Of a stretch of DNA of 43,287 bases, positions 1-9,015 are shown piece after piece. Location of the stretch: assembly GCA_016946835.1 (NCBI GenBank), contig JACVTC010000335.1, positions 1 through 43,287 of the forward strand, in the 5' to 3' direction. The translations under genes were made by a program, and so were the position numbers. The number at the start of each line of letters is the position of its first letter. The first letter of the stretch is position 1. The notes beneath the pieces were generated by a model that was not told the DNA's origin, did not search any database, and worked only from the letters and a program-made list of their open reading frames with translations. Origin of the DNA: Neocallimastix lanati (nom. inval.) (taxonomy: Eukaryota; Neocallimastigomycota; Neocallimastigomycetes; Neocallimastigales; Neocallimastigaceae).

Positions 1-476
1 TAATATTATTATTTAAAAAGTAGTTTTCAAAGAGTTTACTAGTCACTGAAAAGATATCGGTTATATAATTAATAAATAAAAAATAACAACAGTTTAGATT
101 CAGAAATTTCAAATCGATGTACTTTTAAATGTCATTATTATCTTCTGTATCACATTCTTAAAAATTTCAAAGTTCCACCAAGATATAACATACAAAAATA
201 TATACATGTTAAATTCAATTACCTATTATTTTTGTTGAATGGAATAACTTTTTTTTTTCTATTAAACAATTTTCAATTAACAAGAAAGTTAAAATTTTAA
301 CTCTTTTTTTTATTTATTTATTTCACATTATGGAAAATGGAAAGGGTTATAAACCTTGGTTTTTCTCCATTAGCTAATAGTTTTTTTTTTAGCTTTTTTC
401 TTTATTCCATTTAATTCATATCAAATCTAAATTATATTTAAAAAAAAAATATAACAATGCAAATATAAATAAAAAT

Positions 477-508
<32 letters not shown>

Positions 509-745
509 CATTAATCATTAAGGAAAAGAAAAAAAATTATATTATATATTAATAATATAATAATATAATAAAAAATATATATATATATATATATCAATAG
601 CCTATAACGTCTTTTGGATGAACATTCCTAAAATAAAGGTATTTTCAACCACTAACCGAAAGTTACAGATACAGAAAGTGTTTAGTGGGATGGATGAATA
701 TATATAATTTAATAAAATGTGTAAAAAAATTTAATTTAAAAAGAT
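1..745. other. AT-rich flank, no gene seen
   Basis: This stretch lies 3' of tRNA-Met. It contains A/T homopolymers (an A-run near 484-507), an alternating TA tract near 570-592 and a slightly GC-richer patch near 600-700. I see no convincing open reading frame, RNA gene or LTR edge in it. Confidence 0.6.
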
Positions 746-750
746 AAAAA
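746..750 (-). terminator. Pol III terminator of tRNA-Met
   Basis: A run of five T on the minus strand directly follows the discriminator base, as expected for RNA polymerase III termination. A second T-run lies a few bases further. Confidence 0.85.
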
Positions 751-823
751 TGCGAAGTGTGAGGTTCGAACTCACGACCTTAAGATTATGAGACTTACGC
801 GCTGCCGACTGCGCCAACTTCGC
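751..823 (-). tRNA. tRNA-Met(CAT), elongator type
   Basis: On the minus strand this 73-nt sequence folds as a full cloverleaf. The acceptor GCGAAGT pairs with ACTTCGC, the D-arm is GCGC...GCGC, the anticodon loop CTCATAA carries anticodon CAT, and the T-arm is GTGAG-TTCGAAC-CTCAC. The discriminator base is A and CCA is not encoded. The anticodon stem has one U-U mismatch next to the loop. The GTCTCATAATC anticodon arm resembles eukaryotic elongator tRNA-Met rather than initiator, although I cannot exclude the initiator. There is no intron. B-box and A-box are inside the gene as usual for Pol III. The 5' LTR of element A begins 13 nt upstream of the mature 5' end. Confidence 0.95.
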
Positions 824-836
824 AATACATTTTTAA

Positions 837-1680
837 TGGTAAAGAACGAACATATAATGGATTATTAATTAGAATTTCAACTTACTTTAGAATCCATTAT
901 ATTATTCTTTACTTAATATTACTTTACTATATTTTCTATACTAAAATATTTTCTAAATATATTTATTTTTTTTATATTTTTATTAAAAGTTTCTAAAATA
1001 TTATCAATAATTTTATATTTTTATTATTAATATCAATATCTATAATTTAACCTTAAATTTTATTATTTTATTAAAGTGTTTATTATCAATATTAATATTT
1101 TATTTTTATTTTCAAATATATTATTATATTATTATTATATTGTATCAATATTAAACTTGTATTCTTTTTAGTATTTTATTTTATTTTTAAATTGATTATT
1201 TTATATTTTTATTCCCCACAAATAAAATCAAATCTTAATTGATTAATAATAAATATTAAATATATTATAGTTTTTAAATTTATTTTATATAAAATATAAG
1301 AATATTATATTAACATTCTTGATTAAAATAACTTTATTTTTCTGTAAAATCTTTTTAAATTTTGTTTGTTACTTTTCGTATATATTAAATAATTTAGTTT
1401 TAGTATATGAAAAATAATATAAAATTATATAAACAAAAATTTATTAAAATAAAAATACTTATGAATTAGTTAATTTAAATTAATATAAATTTTAAGTAAA
1501 TTAGTAATAGTAAATATTTTTTTTTTAAATATGATAATAAAATGTAGAAAGGCTTTACATATTTATTTTTTTTCAAAAAGTATAAATAAGTGAAGTTTTT
1601 CAATAATTAAAAATGTAGACAGAAAAAATATTAAAAATAAATAATTTAAATAAAATTCTAATAAAACCCGAACCATAACA
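837..1680 (+). repeat. Element A 5' LTR
   Basis: The sequence matches 9016-9855 nearly base for base. It begins TG and ends CA. A TATA box (TATAAATA) lies at 1581-1588, about 100 bp before the LTR end, so U5 plus R is short. It starts 13 nt from the mature 5' end of tRNA-Met. Confidence 0.95.
1581..1588 (+). promoter_or_regulatory. TATA box of element A LTR
   Basis: TATAAATA lies in the 3' part of the LTR. The LTRs of D (34044-34051), E (26106-26113) and F (41216-41223) carry the same octamer in matching orientation, which supports a common Pol II promoter design. Confidence 0.65.
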
Positions 1681-1687
1681 TAATTTA

Positions 1688-1704
1688 TGGTGGAGATATC
1701 GGGA
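1688..1704 (+). other. Primer binding site of element A
   Basis: TGGTGGAGATATCGGGA begins 7 nt after the 5' LTR. It is complementary to a tRNA 3' end reading CCCGATATCTCC plus A and CCA. The same block is present after the D 5' LTR. No tRNA in this window has that acceptor stem, so the primer is unidentified. Confidence 0.7.
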
Positions 1705-1763
1705 ATATTAGAAAAATAAAATTTAATATTATTTATTAATTAAATTATTTAAACAAAGCTTGG

Positions 1764-1919
1764 ATATAGATTTCACGGGCTAAGTTTAACCTACATAGTA
1801 ATTGGGCTAGTAGGCTCTGGACTGCTGTATTTTATATTGAATACAGTAGCCGTGGTACCCGCGTGGCATGACGCCGTGAAGAGGCAAGCTGCACGTCAGA
1901 CAGGGTATACTATCAGATT
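1764..1919 (+). ncRNA. Conserved structured leader module (shared with D)
   Basis: This is a block of about 155 nt, GC-richer than its surroundings, and closely similar to the reverse complement of 33509-33660 in the leader of D. A hairpin CTGCTGTATT (1822-1831) pairs with AATACAGTAG (1840-1849) over an 8-nt loop. D has an A-T pair where A has a G-C pair. A second small hairpin is GCC/GGC here and ACC/GGT in D. Such paired changes indicate selection on RNA structure. A packaging, dimerisation or translation role is possible but not shown. Confidence 0.6.
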
Positions 1920-2177
1920 ATCCATAAGTTTTGTTAAATAATAATAATTAATAATTTAATATTAATATTAATAATAATAAAAGTTATAATAAAAAAAAAA
2001 AAACTTTGGAAAACTTTAGTTTTTGTAGTAACTTTATTTAATTATAGATTATAGAATAAAAAATAATAATAAAAAAAAATAATAAAAAGTTAACAAATTT
2101 ACGAAGTTAATATTCGAGTAAGACAGTGTTAGCTTGCAGGATATTAATTTCATAAACTCTTATTTACAATTTTGCAA

Positions 2178-2358
2178 GGTTTTGTAGATTGTAAACGCGA
2201 GTATCTCAAGGAACAAATCCTTGACAATTAGGCAAATACGCCCCTAGAACTATAAAACCTTCACGCTGAAGGCAACTACACACTTCAACAGGTGATAGTT
2301 TGTTCACTCGCGCAGAAAATAAGAGGTGGGTCAGGTTCGATCCCTGATAAAACCCTGG
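2178..2358 (+). ncRNA. Structured RNA with tRNA-like acceptor/T-arm minihelix
   Basis: Several nested helices can be read directly. The outer helix is GGTTTTG (2178-2184) with TAAAACC (2348-2354). A T-arm-like hairpin at 2331-2347 has a 5-bp stem TCAGG/CCTGA and a 7-nt loop TTCGATC, and it abuts the 3' strand of the outer helix exactly as in a tRNA. Between them lie CGCGAGT/ACTCGCG (2196-2202, 2306-2312), CAAGG/CCTTG, AACTAT/ATAGTT (2248-2253, 2295-2300) and CCTTCA/TGAAGG (2258-2263, 2267-2272). GGTTCGATCCC at 2334-2344 also fits a Pol III B-box, and a T-run follows at about 2390. No CCA end is encoded. Function unknown. Confidence 0.5.
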
Positions 2359-2578
2359 TCATTCTTGCGAAGTGACGTTAAAATATATAGTTTTTTTTTT
2401 ATTTTTATTTAGGCTTTTATAAATTTGTTCGCCTATTATTATTATTATTATTATTATTATTTTTGCAATAAAATAAAAATATATATATTTTTTTTTCCTT
2501 TATTAAAATAATAAATATTTCATTAATAAAGTTTTTTTTTAATAAATAATAAATTAAATTTTTCTTTAGTGTAGAACA

Positions 2579-2583
<5 letters not shown>

Positions 2584-2626
<43 letters not shown>

Positions 2627-2666
2627 TTTTTAACCAATAGTATTATCATAGATATAGATTTATATA

Positions 2667-2721
<55 letters not shown>

Positions 2722-3104
2722 TTAATGATAAATATTAAAATAATAAGCAAAAAAAAAATTTTTTTTTTTTTGTAGTACAAATTTTTAATTTTTTTTTTAA
2801 ATAAGAATAAATTTTATAAATAAATTTTTTTTTTATATTAATAATTCTAAATAATAAATTGTAATTTTTTTTTTATGTTTATCAGTTTATTTTATTTTTT
2901 TTTAATATATACATGTACAATATATATATATAGAATATATAAAATTAGATTATTATTATTATTTTTCAAATAAGTGTATTATTTTTATGATTTTATATAA
3001 TTAAATTTTTTTTTTTTTCGAAATTTTTATAATTGAAATTTTTTTTTTTGTGTGTTAAATTTTCTATTATTCGTTATATAATTAATTAAATTTTAATTAA
3101 AAAG
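2584..3104. other. Low-complexity part of element A leader
   Basis: The stretch is A and T homopolymers, including two A-runs of about 40 and 45 bases near 2584-2622 and 2671-2715, and alternating AT sequence. I see no coding or folded feature. Confidence 0.7.
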
Positions 3105-3116
3105 AAAAATATAAAT

Positions 3117-3404
3117 AAGCTGTCTTACAACTCTCTACGCGGGATAGTTGAACACCCACACATAATACTTTATTGTTTTGATCTTGTTGATACTGGGAAG
3201 GATACGTTATTATCTTCTTTATTACTAACAATAAGTTAGCCAAATTAAAAGAATTTAATATTGCTACCTTCTTTTTATTAAGTTTCTTAATAATTAACAA
3301 TCGACATTATCAACTTATCAATAAAGAGCTAAGGGGACTTATTGTAAGAAGGGTTAACAAGCTATATATTTGATGGTTCAACACTATATAGTTTGGCTTG
3401 TATT
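3117..3404 (+). other. GC-richer leader block with terminal hairpin
   Basis: A block with near-normal base composition sits inside the AT-rich leader. Its end, about 3357-3402, forms a long hairpin with CAAGC and CTATATA pairing with TATATAG and GCTTG around a 16-nt loop containing GGTTCAACAC. The block carries no ORF on the plus strand. Whether it belongs to the element or is an insertion is not clear. Confidence 0.35.
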
Positions 3405-3704
3405 TTAACTTTTTATTTAATATTTCATTAAATGTTATAACAAAGAATTAATAGAATAATAAATATATACAAAAAAGAAATAAAAATAAAAATAAATATA
3501 CATTATTATTATTATTTAAGTATTTATACAATTTGCTTTATGTTATATTAATTATTTTAATAAAGGAAATAAATATATTAAATAAAATTAAATAAAGAAG
3601 TTATTACTACAAATAAATTTAAAAAAAAAAAGATTAAGATATACATATTTTGTGTATTAATGCTTAAGAGAATATAATAAACATTAAAATTCATAATAAA
3701 AAGC

Positions 3705-3873
3705 TTCAGATTTTCAAATTGCGTTTTTGAGTCTGAATTTATTTTTTTTTAGTTTCAGATTTTCGAAGGGTGTTTTCGAGTCTGAATTAATTTATCAGAT
3801 TTTCAGAGAGAGATTCTGAGTCTGAATTATTATTGGAATAAAGAATTGGATTGTCAGAGGGTTTTCTGAGTCC
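3705..3873 (+). promoter_or_regulatory. Four tandem hairpins upstream of gag
   Basis: Four consecutive hairpins of common design lie at 3705-3737, 3754-3786, 3795-3825 and 3847-3873. Each has a basal stem (TTCAGA/TCTGAA in the first three, TGGA/TCCA in the fourth), an asymmetric internal loop TTT or TTG opposite G, an upper stem (TCAAA/TTTGA, TCGAA/TTCGA, TCAGA/TCTGA, TCAGA/TCTGA) and a loop of 6-7 nt. Paired bases change together between copies while the internal loop stays constant. The array ends about 120 nt before the gag ATG. Confidence 0.6.
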
Positions 3874-3995
3874 ATAATTATATTAGTATAAAACAAAGAT
3901 AAATTTATTTTTTTTTTTGTTATTAAATATATTTTTAAAGTAAACATATTTTTAAATTGGATATCATAGCATTAATACCATTTTTAAATTTTCAA

Positions 3996-4889
3996 ATGGC
4001 TGAAAATAAAATCAATTTTAAAGAATTAAAAAAGGAATTAAAAGATATCGAGAAAATTTCAAAGGAAAATCTCGATATCAAATCTTGGGAATCAGAAATC
4101 CGATTATGGATAAAACTTGAGGAAGTTACTGATCCCAAAAAGATTTTTACCGCCTGCTTACTCACGTCTACTGGAGAGCCTCGCGAAGTTATCCAGGATT
4201 TAATTGAAAGTTACAGTACCGATTCTGAATCAGAAAGTGAGGACGAAGAAGAAGAAGAATCTGATTCAGAAGAAAAGAAAAAAGATGAATATCCTTCCTT
4301 AAAGGAAATTGTAGAAGCAATAGAAACTTTTTATGGTCTTAAAGAAGACCAGAATATGTTACTTCGTGAGCTCCGTGCTTTAAGAATTAAAAGAAATGAG
4401 CGAGTAAAAGACTTTAATACTCGTTTCCGATCCATATATTTGAAATTAGATAAGAAAAGAAAGAAGCGAGTCAGTGTTTTCGATTATATTGATGCTCTTA
4501 GGAACAATGAAGAAGCTTGGAAAAAGGTCTCCCTTAAGGATGACATTTCTTTAAATCGGGCGTTTGACATTGCCGAAAAAGTTGATAGAGTAATGAATTT
4601 GAGACCCTCAAAAGAGTACTCAACTGAAATTGTCAACCCAAGAATAAATATCAGGAATAATTATCAAAACAACAGAAAGGTAGTAAGAGAGAATTATGAA
4701 GTTAGAAGCCCAAAAAGAAATAAAGATTACGAATTGGAGGACTTAACAAAAAAAATGAAAAATCTTACCATTAAAGCCTGTTTTTATTGTAGCGATCCAG
4801 GACATTTGCAGTATAATTGTCCTAAGTTAAATGCAATTATTCAAGAAAATAAGAAACGGTTATATAGTGGAAAATCTTTAAACCACTAA
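3996..4889 (+). CDS. gag: Element A Gag
   Basis: This is the structural protein that packages element RNA in virus-like particles. The reading frame is open from a TTG at 3957, but the first ATG is at 3996 (context AAATGG, protein MAENKINF...), which I take as the start, giving 297 residues. The N-terminal half is a capsid-like helical region (DIKSWESEIRLWI, then FYGLKEDQ and VKDFNTRFRSIY), with an acidic Ser/Glu/Asp stretch near residues 75-95. A single CCHC zinc knuckle, C-F-Y-C-X4-H-X4-C, lies near the C-terminus. It is clearly homologous to Gag of element D. The stop codon follows a -1 slippery heptamer, so a fraction of ribosomes should make Gag-Pol. Confidence 0.9.
   Translation: MAENKINFKELKKELKDIEKISKENLDIKSWESEIRLWIKLEEVTDPKKIFTACLLTSTGEPREVIQDLIESYSTDSESESEDEEEEESDSEEKKKDEYPSLKEIVEAIETFYGLKEDQNMLLRELRALRIKRNERVKDFNTRFRSIYLKLDKKRKKRVSVFDYIDALRNNEEAWKKVSLKDDISLNRAFDIAEKVDRVMNLRPSKEYSTEIVNPRINIRNNYQNNRKVVRENYEVRSPKRNKDYELEDLTKKMKNLTIKACFYCSDPGHLQYNCPKLNAIIQENKKRLYSGKSLNH
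4877..4883 (+). promoter_or_regulatory. -1 frameshift slippery site, element A gag/pol
   Basis: The heptamer T TTA AAC is in the gag frame two codons before the TAA stop. A -1 slip continues in the pol frame, which is open from 4880 to 5356 and encodes sequence homologous to the N-terminus of D pol. Confidence 0.8.
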
Positions 4890-5768
4890 AAGGGAGAGGA
4901 AGCACTCCCTATAAAAATAAAATAGCTTCATTACAATACAAATCCATTCCTAGTAGTACAAATGATTATAATAAGGAAGAAAAAGAAGATGCTTCCTATA
5001 CTAATGAAACTCACAAAGAATCCGATAATGAGAATGATGTAGAATTTATAGTTAGTGCGACAAAAAGGAAGTTGACGACTAACGATGAAACTAGTGAAAA
5101 TAATGAAAAGAGACAACGTAAAAGTCTCAAAGATAATCCTACCCCTATAACAACTCCTGCAATAAGAAAGATAAAAGAGAAGGAAATAGAAAATAGAATA
5201 ATTGTTAAAAATAAAAATCAACTACATCCTTCGATAATGGCGCAGCCTAATATAATATTGAGAAAGCCAAAGAAAAACAAATTCGGAATAAAGAAAGAGC
5301 TAACTTTGGAAATAACAAGGGAAAAAGGAAGGAAAGGGAGGATAATATTACTATAAGAGAAAAGCAAAGTCTGGATTCTTCAAAACAAAGAAATAGCATC
5401 AGTACTACTAGTGATAAAATGCATCAACGATTAAATAAATTAATCGATAATGAAAACGATAAAATTATTAAAACAAACAAATCAATGAAATGGAAGTTAT
5501 TGAAGTTCCTGAAAAGCTTAATGACGAAGGTCATGAGAATATTACATTACAGAAGCTCATAGATTTTCAAGAGCCTAAAGAAAAAGCAACAATTAGTAGA
5601 ACGCTTAGGAACATCAAGATGTGTAAGGATCAGGAAGAATATGATGTTTTACAAGATTTGAATGAAACCAAGTGTAATATTAGTTTCGGTCAGCTCCTCA
5701 ATGTTTCTCCAAAAGTCAGAAGTCAAGTAAGTCAAGGATTAAAATTAGAAAAACCTGAAAGAAAATAA
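4880..5768 (+). pseudogene. pol: Element A Pol N-terminal region, frameshifted
   Basis: This region corresponds to the N-terminal, linker-like part of D pol. It includes the shared blocks LHPSIMAQP and, later, FGQLLNVSPKVRSQVSQGLKLEK. The reading frame changes at least three times: the first frame ends at 5356, a second is used around 5380-5480, a third runs 5490-5768, and the main pol frame takes over at about 5760 in an A-run (GAAAGAAAATAATA). D reads through the equivalent region in one frame. The breaks are either decay or homopolymer indels in the assembly. I did not reconstruct the protein. Confidence 0.75.
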
Positions 5769-8700
5769 TAGGTGCATTAAACAATACTATTGCTGCTGCT
5801 ACCTTGGTAAATAATATTGATCACTCTTATATTAGCAAAAGTAAGGAAACCTCAGAAGAAGATATTGCCATGGTTGATGTAACAGTAGATGAAATTCCTG
5901 GTAAAGCACTAATTGATTCTTGTAGCAATCTCAATGTTATCACAAAAAAATTTTATGAGAAATTACCTGGAAATTATGAAGAAGTAGGTATTAGTCGTGG
6001 AAGGATACGTTTAGCGACTAAGAATGATGAGTATTCAGAAGGAATCATTGTACGAATACCTGTTAAGATTAATGATTATAAAATGATAGTAGATTTTCGA
6101 ATAATTGATGATGATGACCCATTTTATGATTTGTTGATTAATTTTCAAACTCAAGTAGAACACAATCTTTTTATCCATCCTATAAGATATAGTTTATGTC
6201 AATTTAATTCTCAAGGACTAATCGACGTTATAGCTCCTATTAATAATAATTTCCAAGAAGAAGAAAAATTAGTATGTATAGTAAGGAAAATACTTGAAGA
6301 TGAAGACACAACTAATGAATTAAAGAAACTTGAAGGTCTATCTCCGCAAGAGTATATCCATGATGAAAAATTTTTAGCAAGCCTTTGCAAAGATTATAAA
6401 GATGTAATAGTAAAATTACTTGAAGAAAACTTGGACATTATAGCGACATCTTCTGAAGAATTAACACCGTCAGACTTGGCCCCTCATAAAATTAACTTGA
6501 AAGCGAACGCAAAACCTGTTAAACAAAGATGTTACAGAGTAACCAAATTTAAATCTGATATTATTAAAGAAGAACTAATTAAACTTATTAAGAAAAAGCT
6601 AGTTGTACCATCATATTCAGAATGGTCTTCACCTGTTGTTGTGGTCCCAAAGGCTAATGGAAAATGGAGATTGTGTGTGGACTACCGCAAGGTGAATGAT
6701 CTAACCGAAAAAGACTCTTATGCCCTTCCTTATATTGACGAGATATTTGACAGTCTAGATGGTGCCAAAATCTTTACTACTATGGATCTATACTCAGGTT
6801 ACCATCAAATCCTAATGGACGAAGAAAGTGTTGAAATAACCAGTTTTACAACCAAATTTGGCAACTACCAATTCAAAGTTATGCCTTTTGGATTAACTGG
6901 AGCTCCGGCTACCTTCCAACGGGAAATGAATAGAATTTTATTTCCTTTAATTGGAAAATGTGTTTTCAACTTTATTGATGATATACTTATATATTCAAAA
7001 ACTGTCGAAGAACATATCCAACACATAAAACAAGTATTAGCAATCTTCAAGGAACATAAATTAAAAATTAATATTGAAAAATGTCACTTTATGCAAACGG
7101 AAGTTGAAGTTCTTGGTCACAAGATTTCTACTAAGGGTCTTAGTCCTCAAAATAGTAAAATTGAAGCAATTAAAGCCTGGAAAGAACCCACGAATATACA
7201 TGAGTTAAGATCATTCTTAGGTGCTGTAGGATATTATAGGAACTTTATAAATGAATATGCTCAAACCTCAGCTCCTCTTTGTAAGCTATTAAGAAAAGGC
7301 GTAAAATATAAATGGAATAATGAACAAAAACAAAGTTTTACCAAATTAAAAGAAAAATTAATTAATGCTCCTATTTTAAAATATCCTGATTTTTCCAAAG
7401 AATTCATTATTCGAACAGATGCATCATATGAAGGTATTGGTGGAGTTTTATTGCAGAAAGACGAATCGGAAATAGAACACCCGATTCATTTCATTAGCCG
7501 TAGCTTAACCAAAGCAGAAAAGAATTATGGAATAACCGATTTGGAAGGAACGGCTTTATATTATTGTATTACTAAATTAAAACCTTATATTATGGGAAGC
7601 CCCTTTAGAACCATAGTTTTTACAGATCACAAACCTCTACTAGGTTTATTTAATAATAAGGAACCGAATAATGCACGACAAACAAGATGGTGTTTGACTG
7701 CAAGTATGCTAAAGGTGGATATTCGCTATGAGCAAGGTAAAAAGAATGTAGTAGCCGACGCTTTATCTAGAATGAAGAACGATAAAGAACAAAAGGTATT
7801 AGCTATAAAAACGAATAAAGATGATGAAAATGATTCACTTTCTAAAGTAATTAAAGAATTTATTGAAGAAAAATTTACAAAGATTGATGGTATAGATTAT
7901 TTTATAGATGGAAATAATTATAGAAAACTTGTTACCGAAACAAATGAAAAACTAAAATTAATTATCGAAGCACATCATGTTGGCCATGAAGGTTATTATA
8001 AAACATATCAAAGACTTAGAAAAAGTTACTACTGGAATGATATGGTCAACGATATAAAACGGATAATTTCAAAATGCGAAAAATGTCAGTTAAATCGCCC
8101 TCAGCCATATCCAGAACCAACCGAAAACATTCCAACAGAAGTTGAAGGCCCTTTTACTCATCTTGGACTTGATATTATTGGTCCCTTAATAAAAACTGGT
8201 AATAAAAACCAATATATCATTGTTGCGGTGGATTATTTCACAAAGTGGGTGGAGGCTGAACCTACTGAAAATATTACATCTAAGGACATTATTAAGTTTT
8301 TAATAAATGTTTTCGCTAGACATGGAGTTCCTCAAGTCATTACAACGGATAATGGCGTTCAATTCGCATCGGATATGACTAAAATATTCCTGGACTTATA
8401 TGATGTTTACGTAAAATTTACCACTACCTATCACCCAGAAAGTAATGGATTGGTTGAAAATAGGAATAAAGAAATTGGTAAATTATTGAGATTACTTGGT
8501 GAAGAAAATAAAGACTGGGATGAGGTATTACCTTCAGCCTTGTGGGCCCTTAGAACTACAAAGAATTCTGTAACCAAACATTCTAGCTTCGAATTAGTTT
8601 ATGGTCGTGAGGATCAACAGCCTTTCGACATTGCTGCTAGACCTACACAAGGAGTGAATAAATCTTCAGATGAAATTCTTTTAGAAAAATTTATCTCACA

Positions 8701-8992
8701 TTATAGGTGGACCATGGAAGCAGCTGAAAATGTAAAGAACGCAAGTAAATATTGGGCCAATCGAAGGGAAGAAAAAAATAGCATGAAAAATTCCAAAAAC
8801 ATAAGAATCGGTGATTTAGTTCTTGTTCGAAATTTTAGTCGTTCTAAATTAGAACCTTATTTTGTCGGTCCTTTAAAAGTAATAAAAAAACAATTTAATA
8901 CTGTAACACTTGCGGACCCAAATACTATGATTCAAATGAATCGTAATGTCCATTTGAAAAATATAGTAAAGTATAACTCAGCTATAGATTAG
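5759..8992 (+). CDS. pol: Element A Pol: protease, RT, RNase H, integrase
   Basis: This is the main pol frame. It has no ATG start and depends on frameshifting from gag and on the upstream breaks being absent. The domains in order are an aspartic protease with LIDSCSN (Asp at 5915, Cys replacing the usual Gly), and a reverse transcriptase with WRLCVDYRKVN, LDGAKIFTTMDLYSGYHQ, VMPFGLTGAPATFQ and FIDD (6971-6982) in place of YxDD. RNase H (RTDASYEG, DLEG, TDHKPL, VADALSR) follows. Integrase has an H-H-C-C zinc finger (GHEGYYKTYQR, CEKC), the D,D,E core (LGLDIIGPL, TTDNGVQF, NGLVENRNKE) and a C-terminal GPF/Y module. There is no chromodomain. RNase H and integrase look complete. Confidence 0.9.
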   Translation, partial: KKIIGALNNTIAAATLVNNIDHSYISKSKETSEEDIAMVDVTVDEIPGKALIDSCSNLNVITKKFYEKLPGNYEEVGISRGRIRLATKNDEYSEGIIVRIPVKINDYKMIVDFRIIDDDDPFYDLLINFQTQVEHNLFIHPIRYSLCQFNSQGLIDVIAPINNNFQEEEKLVCIVRKILEDEDTTNELKKLEGLSPQEYIHDEKFLASLCKDYKDVIVKLLEENLDIIATSSEELTPSDLAPHKINLKANAKPVKQRCYRVTKFKSDIIKEELIKLIKKKLVVPSYSEWSSPVVVVPKANGKWRLCVDYRKVNDLTEKDSYALPYIDEIFDSLDGAKIFTTMDLYSGYHQILMDEESVEITSFTTKFGNYQFKVMPFGLTGAPATFQREMNRILFPLIGKCVFNFIDDILIYSKTVEEHIQHIKQVLAIFKEHKLKINIEKCHFMQTEVEVLGHKISTKGLSPQNSKIEAIKAWKEPTNIHELRSFLGAVGYYRNFINEYAQTSAPLCKLLRKGVKYKWNNEQKQSFTKLKEKLINAPILKYPDFSKEFIIRTDASYEGIGGVLLQKDESEIEHPIHFISRSLTKAEKNYGITDLEGTALYYCITKLKPYIMGSPFRTIVFTDHKPLLGLFNNKEPNNARQTRWCLTASMLKVDIRYEQGKKNVVADALSRMKNDKEQKVLAIKTNKDDENDSLSKVIKEFIEEKFTKIDGIDYFIDGNNYRKLVTETNEKLKLIIEAHHVGHEGYYKTYQRLRKSYYWNDMVNDIKRIISKCEKCQLNRPQPYPEPTENIPTEVEGPFTHLGLDIIGPLIKTGNKNQYIIVAVDYFTKWVEAEPTENITSKDIIKFLINVFARHGVPQVITTDNGVQFASDMTKIFLDLYDVYVKFTTTYHPESNGLVENRNKEIGKLLRLLGEENKDWDEVLPSALWALRTTKNSVTKHSSFELVYGREDQQPFDIAARPTQGVNKSSDEILLEKFISHYRWTMEAAENVKNASKYWANRREEKNSMKNSKNIRIGDLVLVRNFSRSKLEPYFVGPLKVIKKQFNTVTLADPNTMIQMNRNVHLKNIVKYNSAID

Positions 8993-9000
8993 CTTGAGTC

Positions 9001-9015
9001 TTAGTGGGGGCATCT
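9001..9015 (+). other. Polypurine tract of element A
   Basis: The purine block AGTGGGGGC lies within TTAGTGGGGGCATCT, immediately before the 3' LTR. D (AGCGGGGGCATCT) and B (AGCGGGGGCGTCT) have nearly the same tract, consistent with plus-strand priming. Confidence 0.8.

Noticed and set aside
2331-2354. A tRNA gene suggested by the T-arm and acceptor pairing
   Set aside because: There is no D-arm or anticodon arm at tRNA spacing; about 145 nt of other helices intervene, so I describe it as tRNA-like only.
3097-3300. 67-codon minus-strand ORF in the leader of A
   Set aside because: It has no homology I recognise, sits in a noncoding leader, and is short enough to occur by chance.
3957-3995. 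TTG start for A gag
   Set aside because: A eukaryotic start at the ATG at 3996 with a purine at -3 is more likely; D Gag also begins at ATG.
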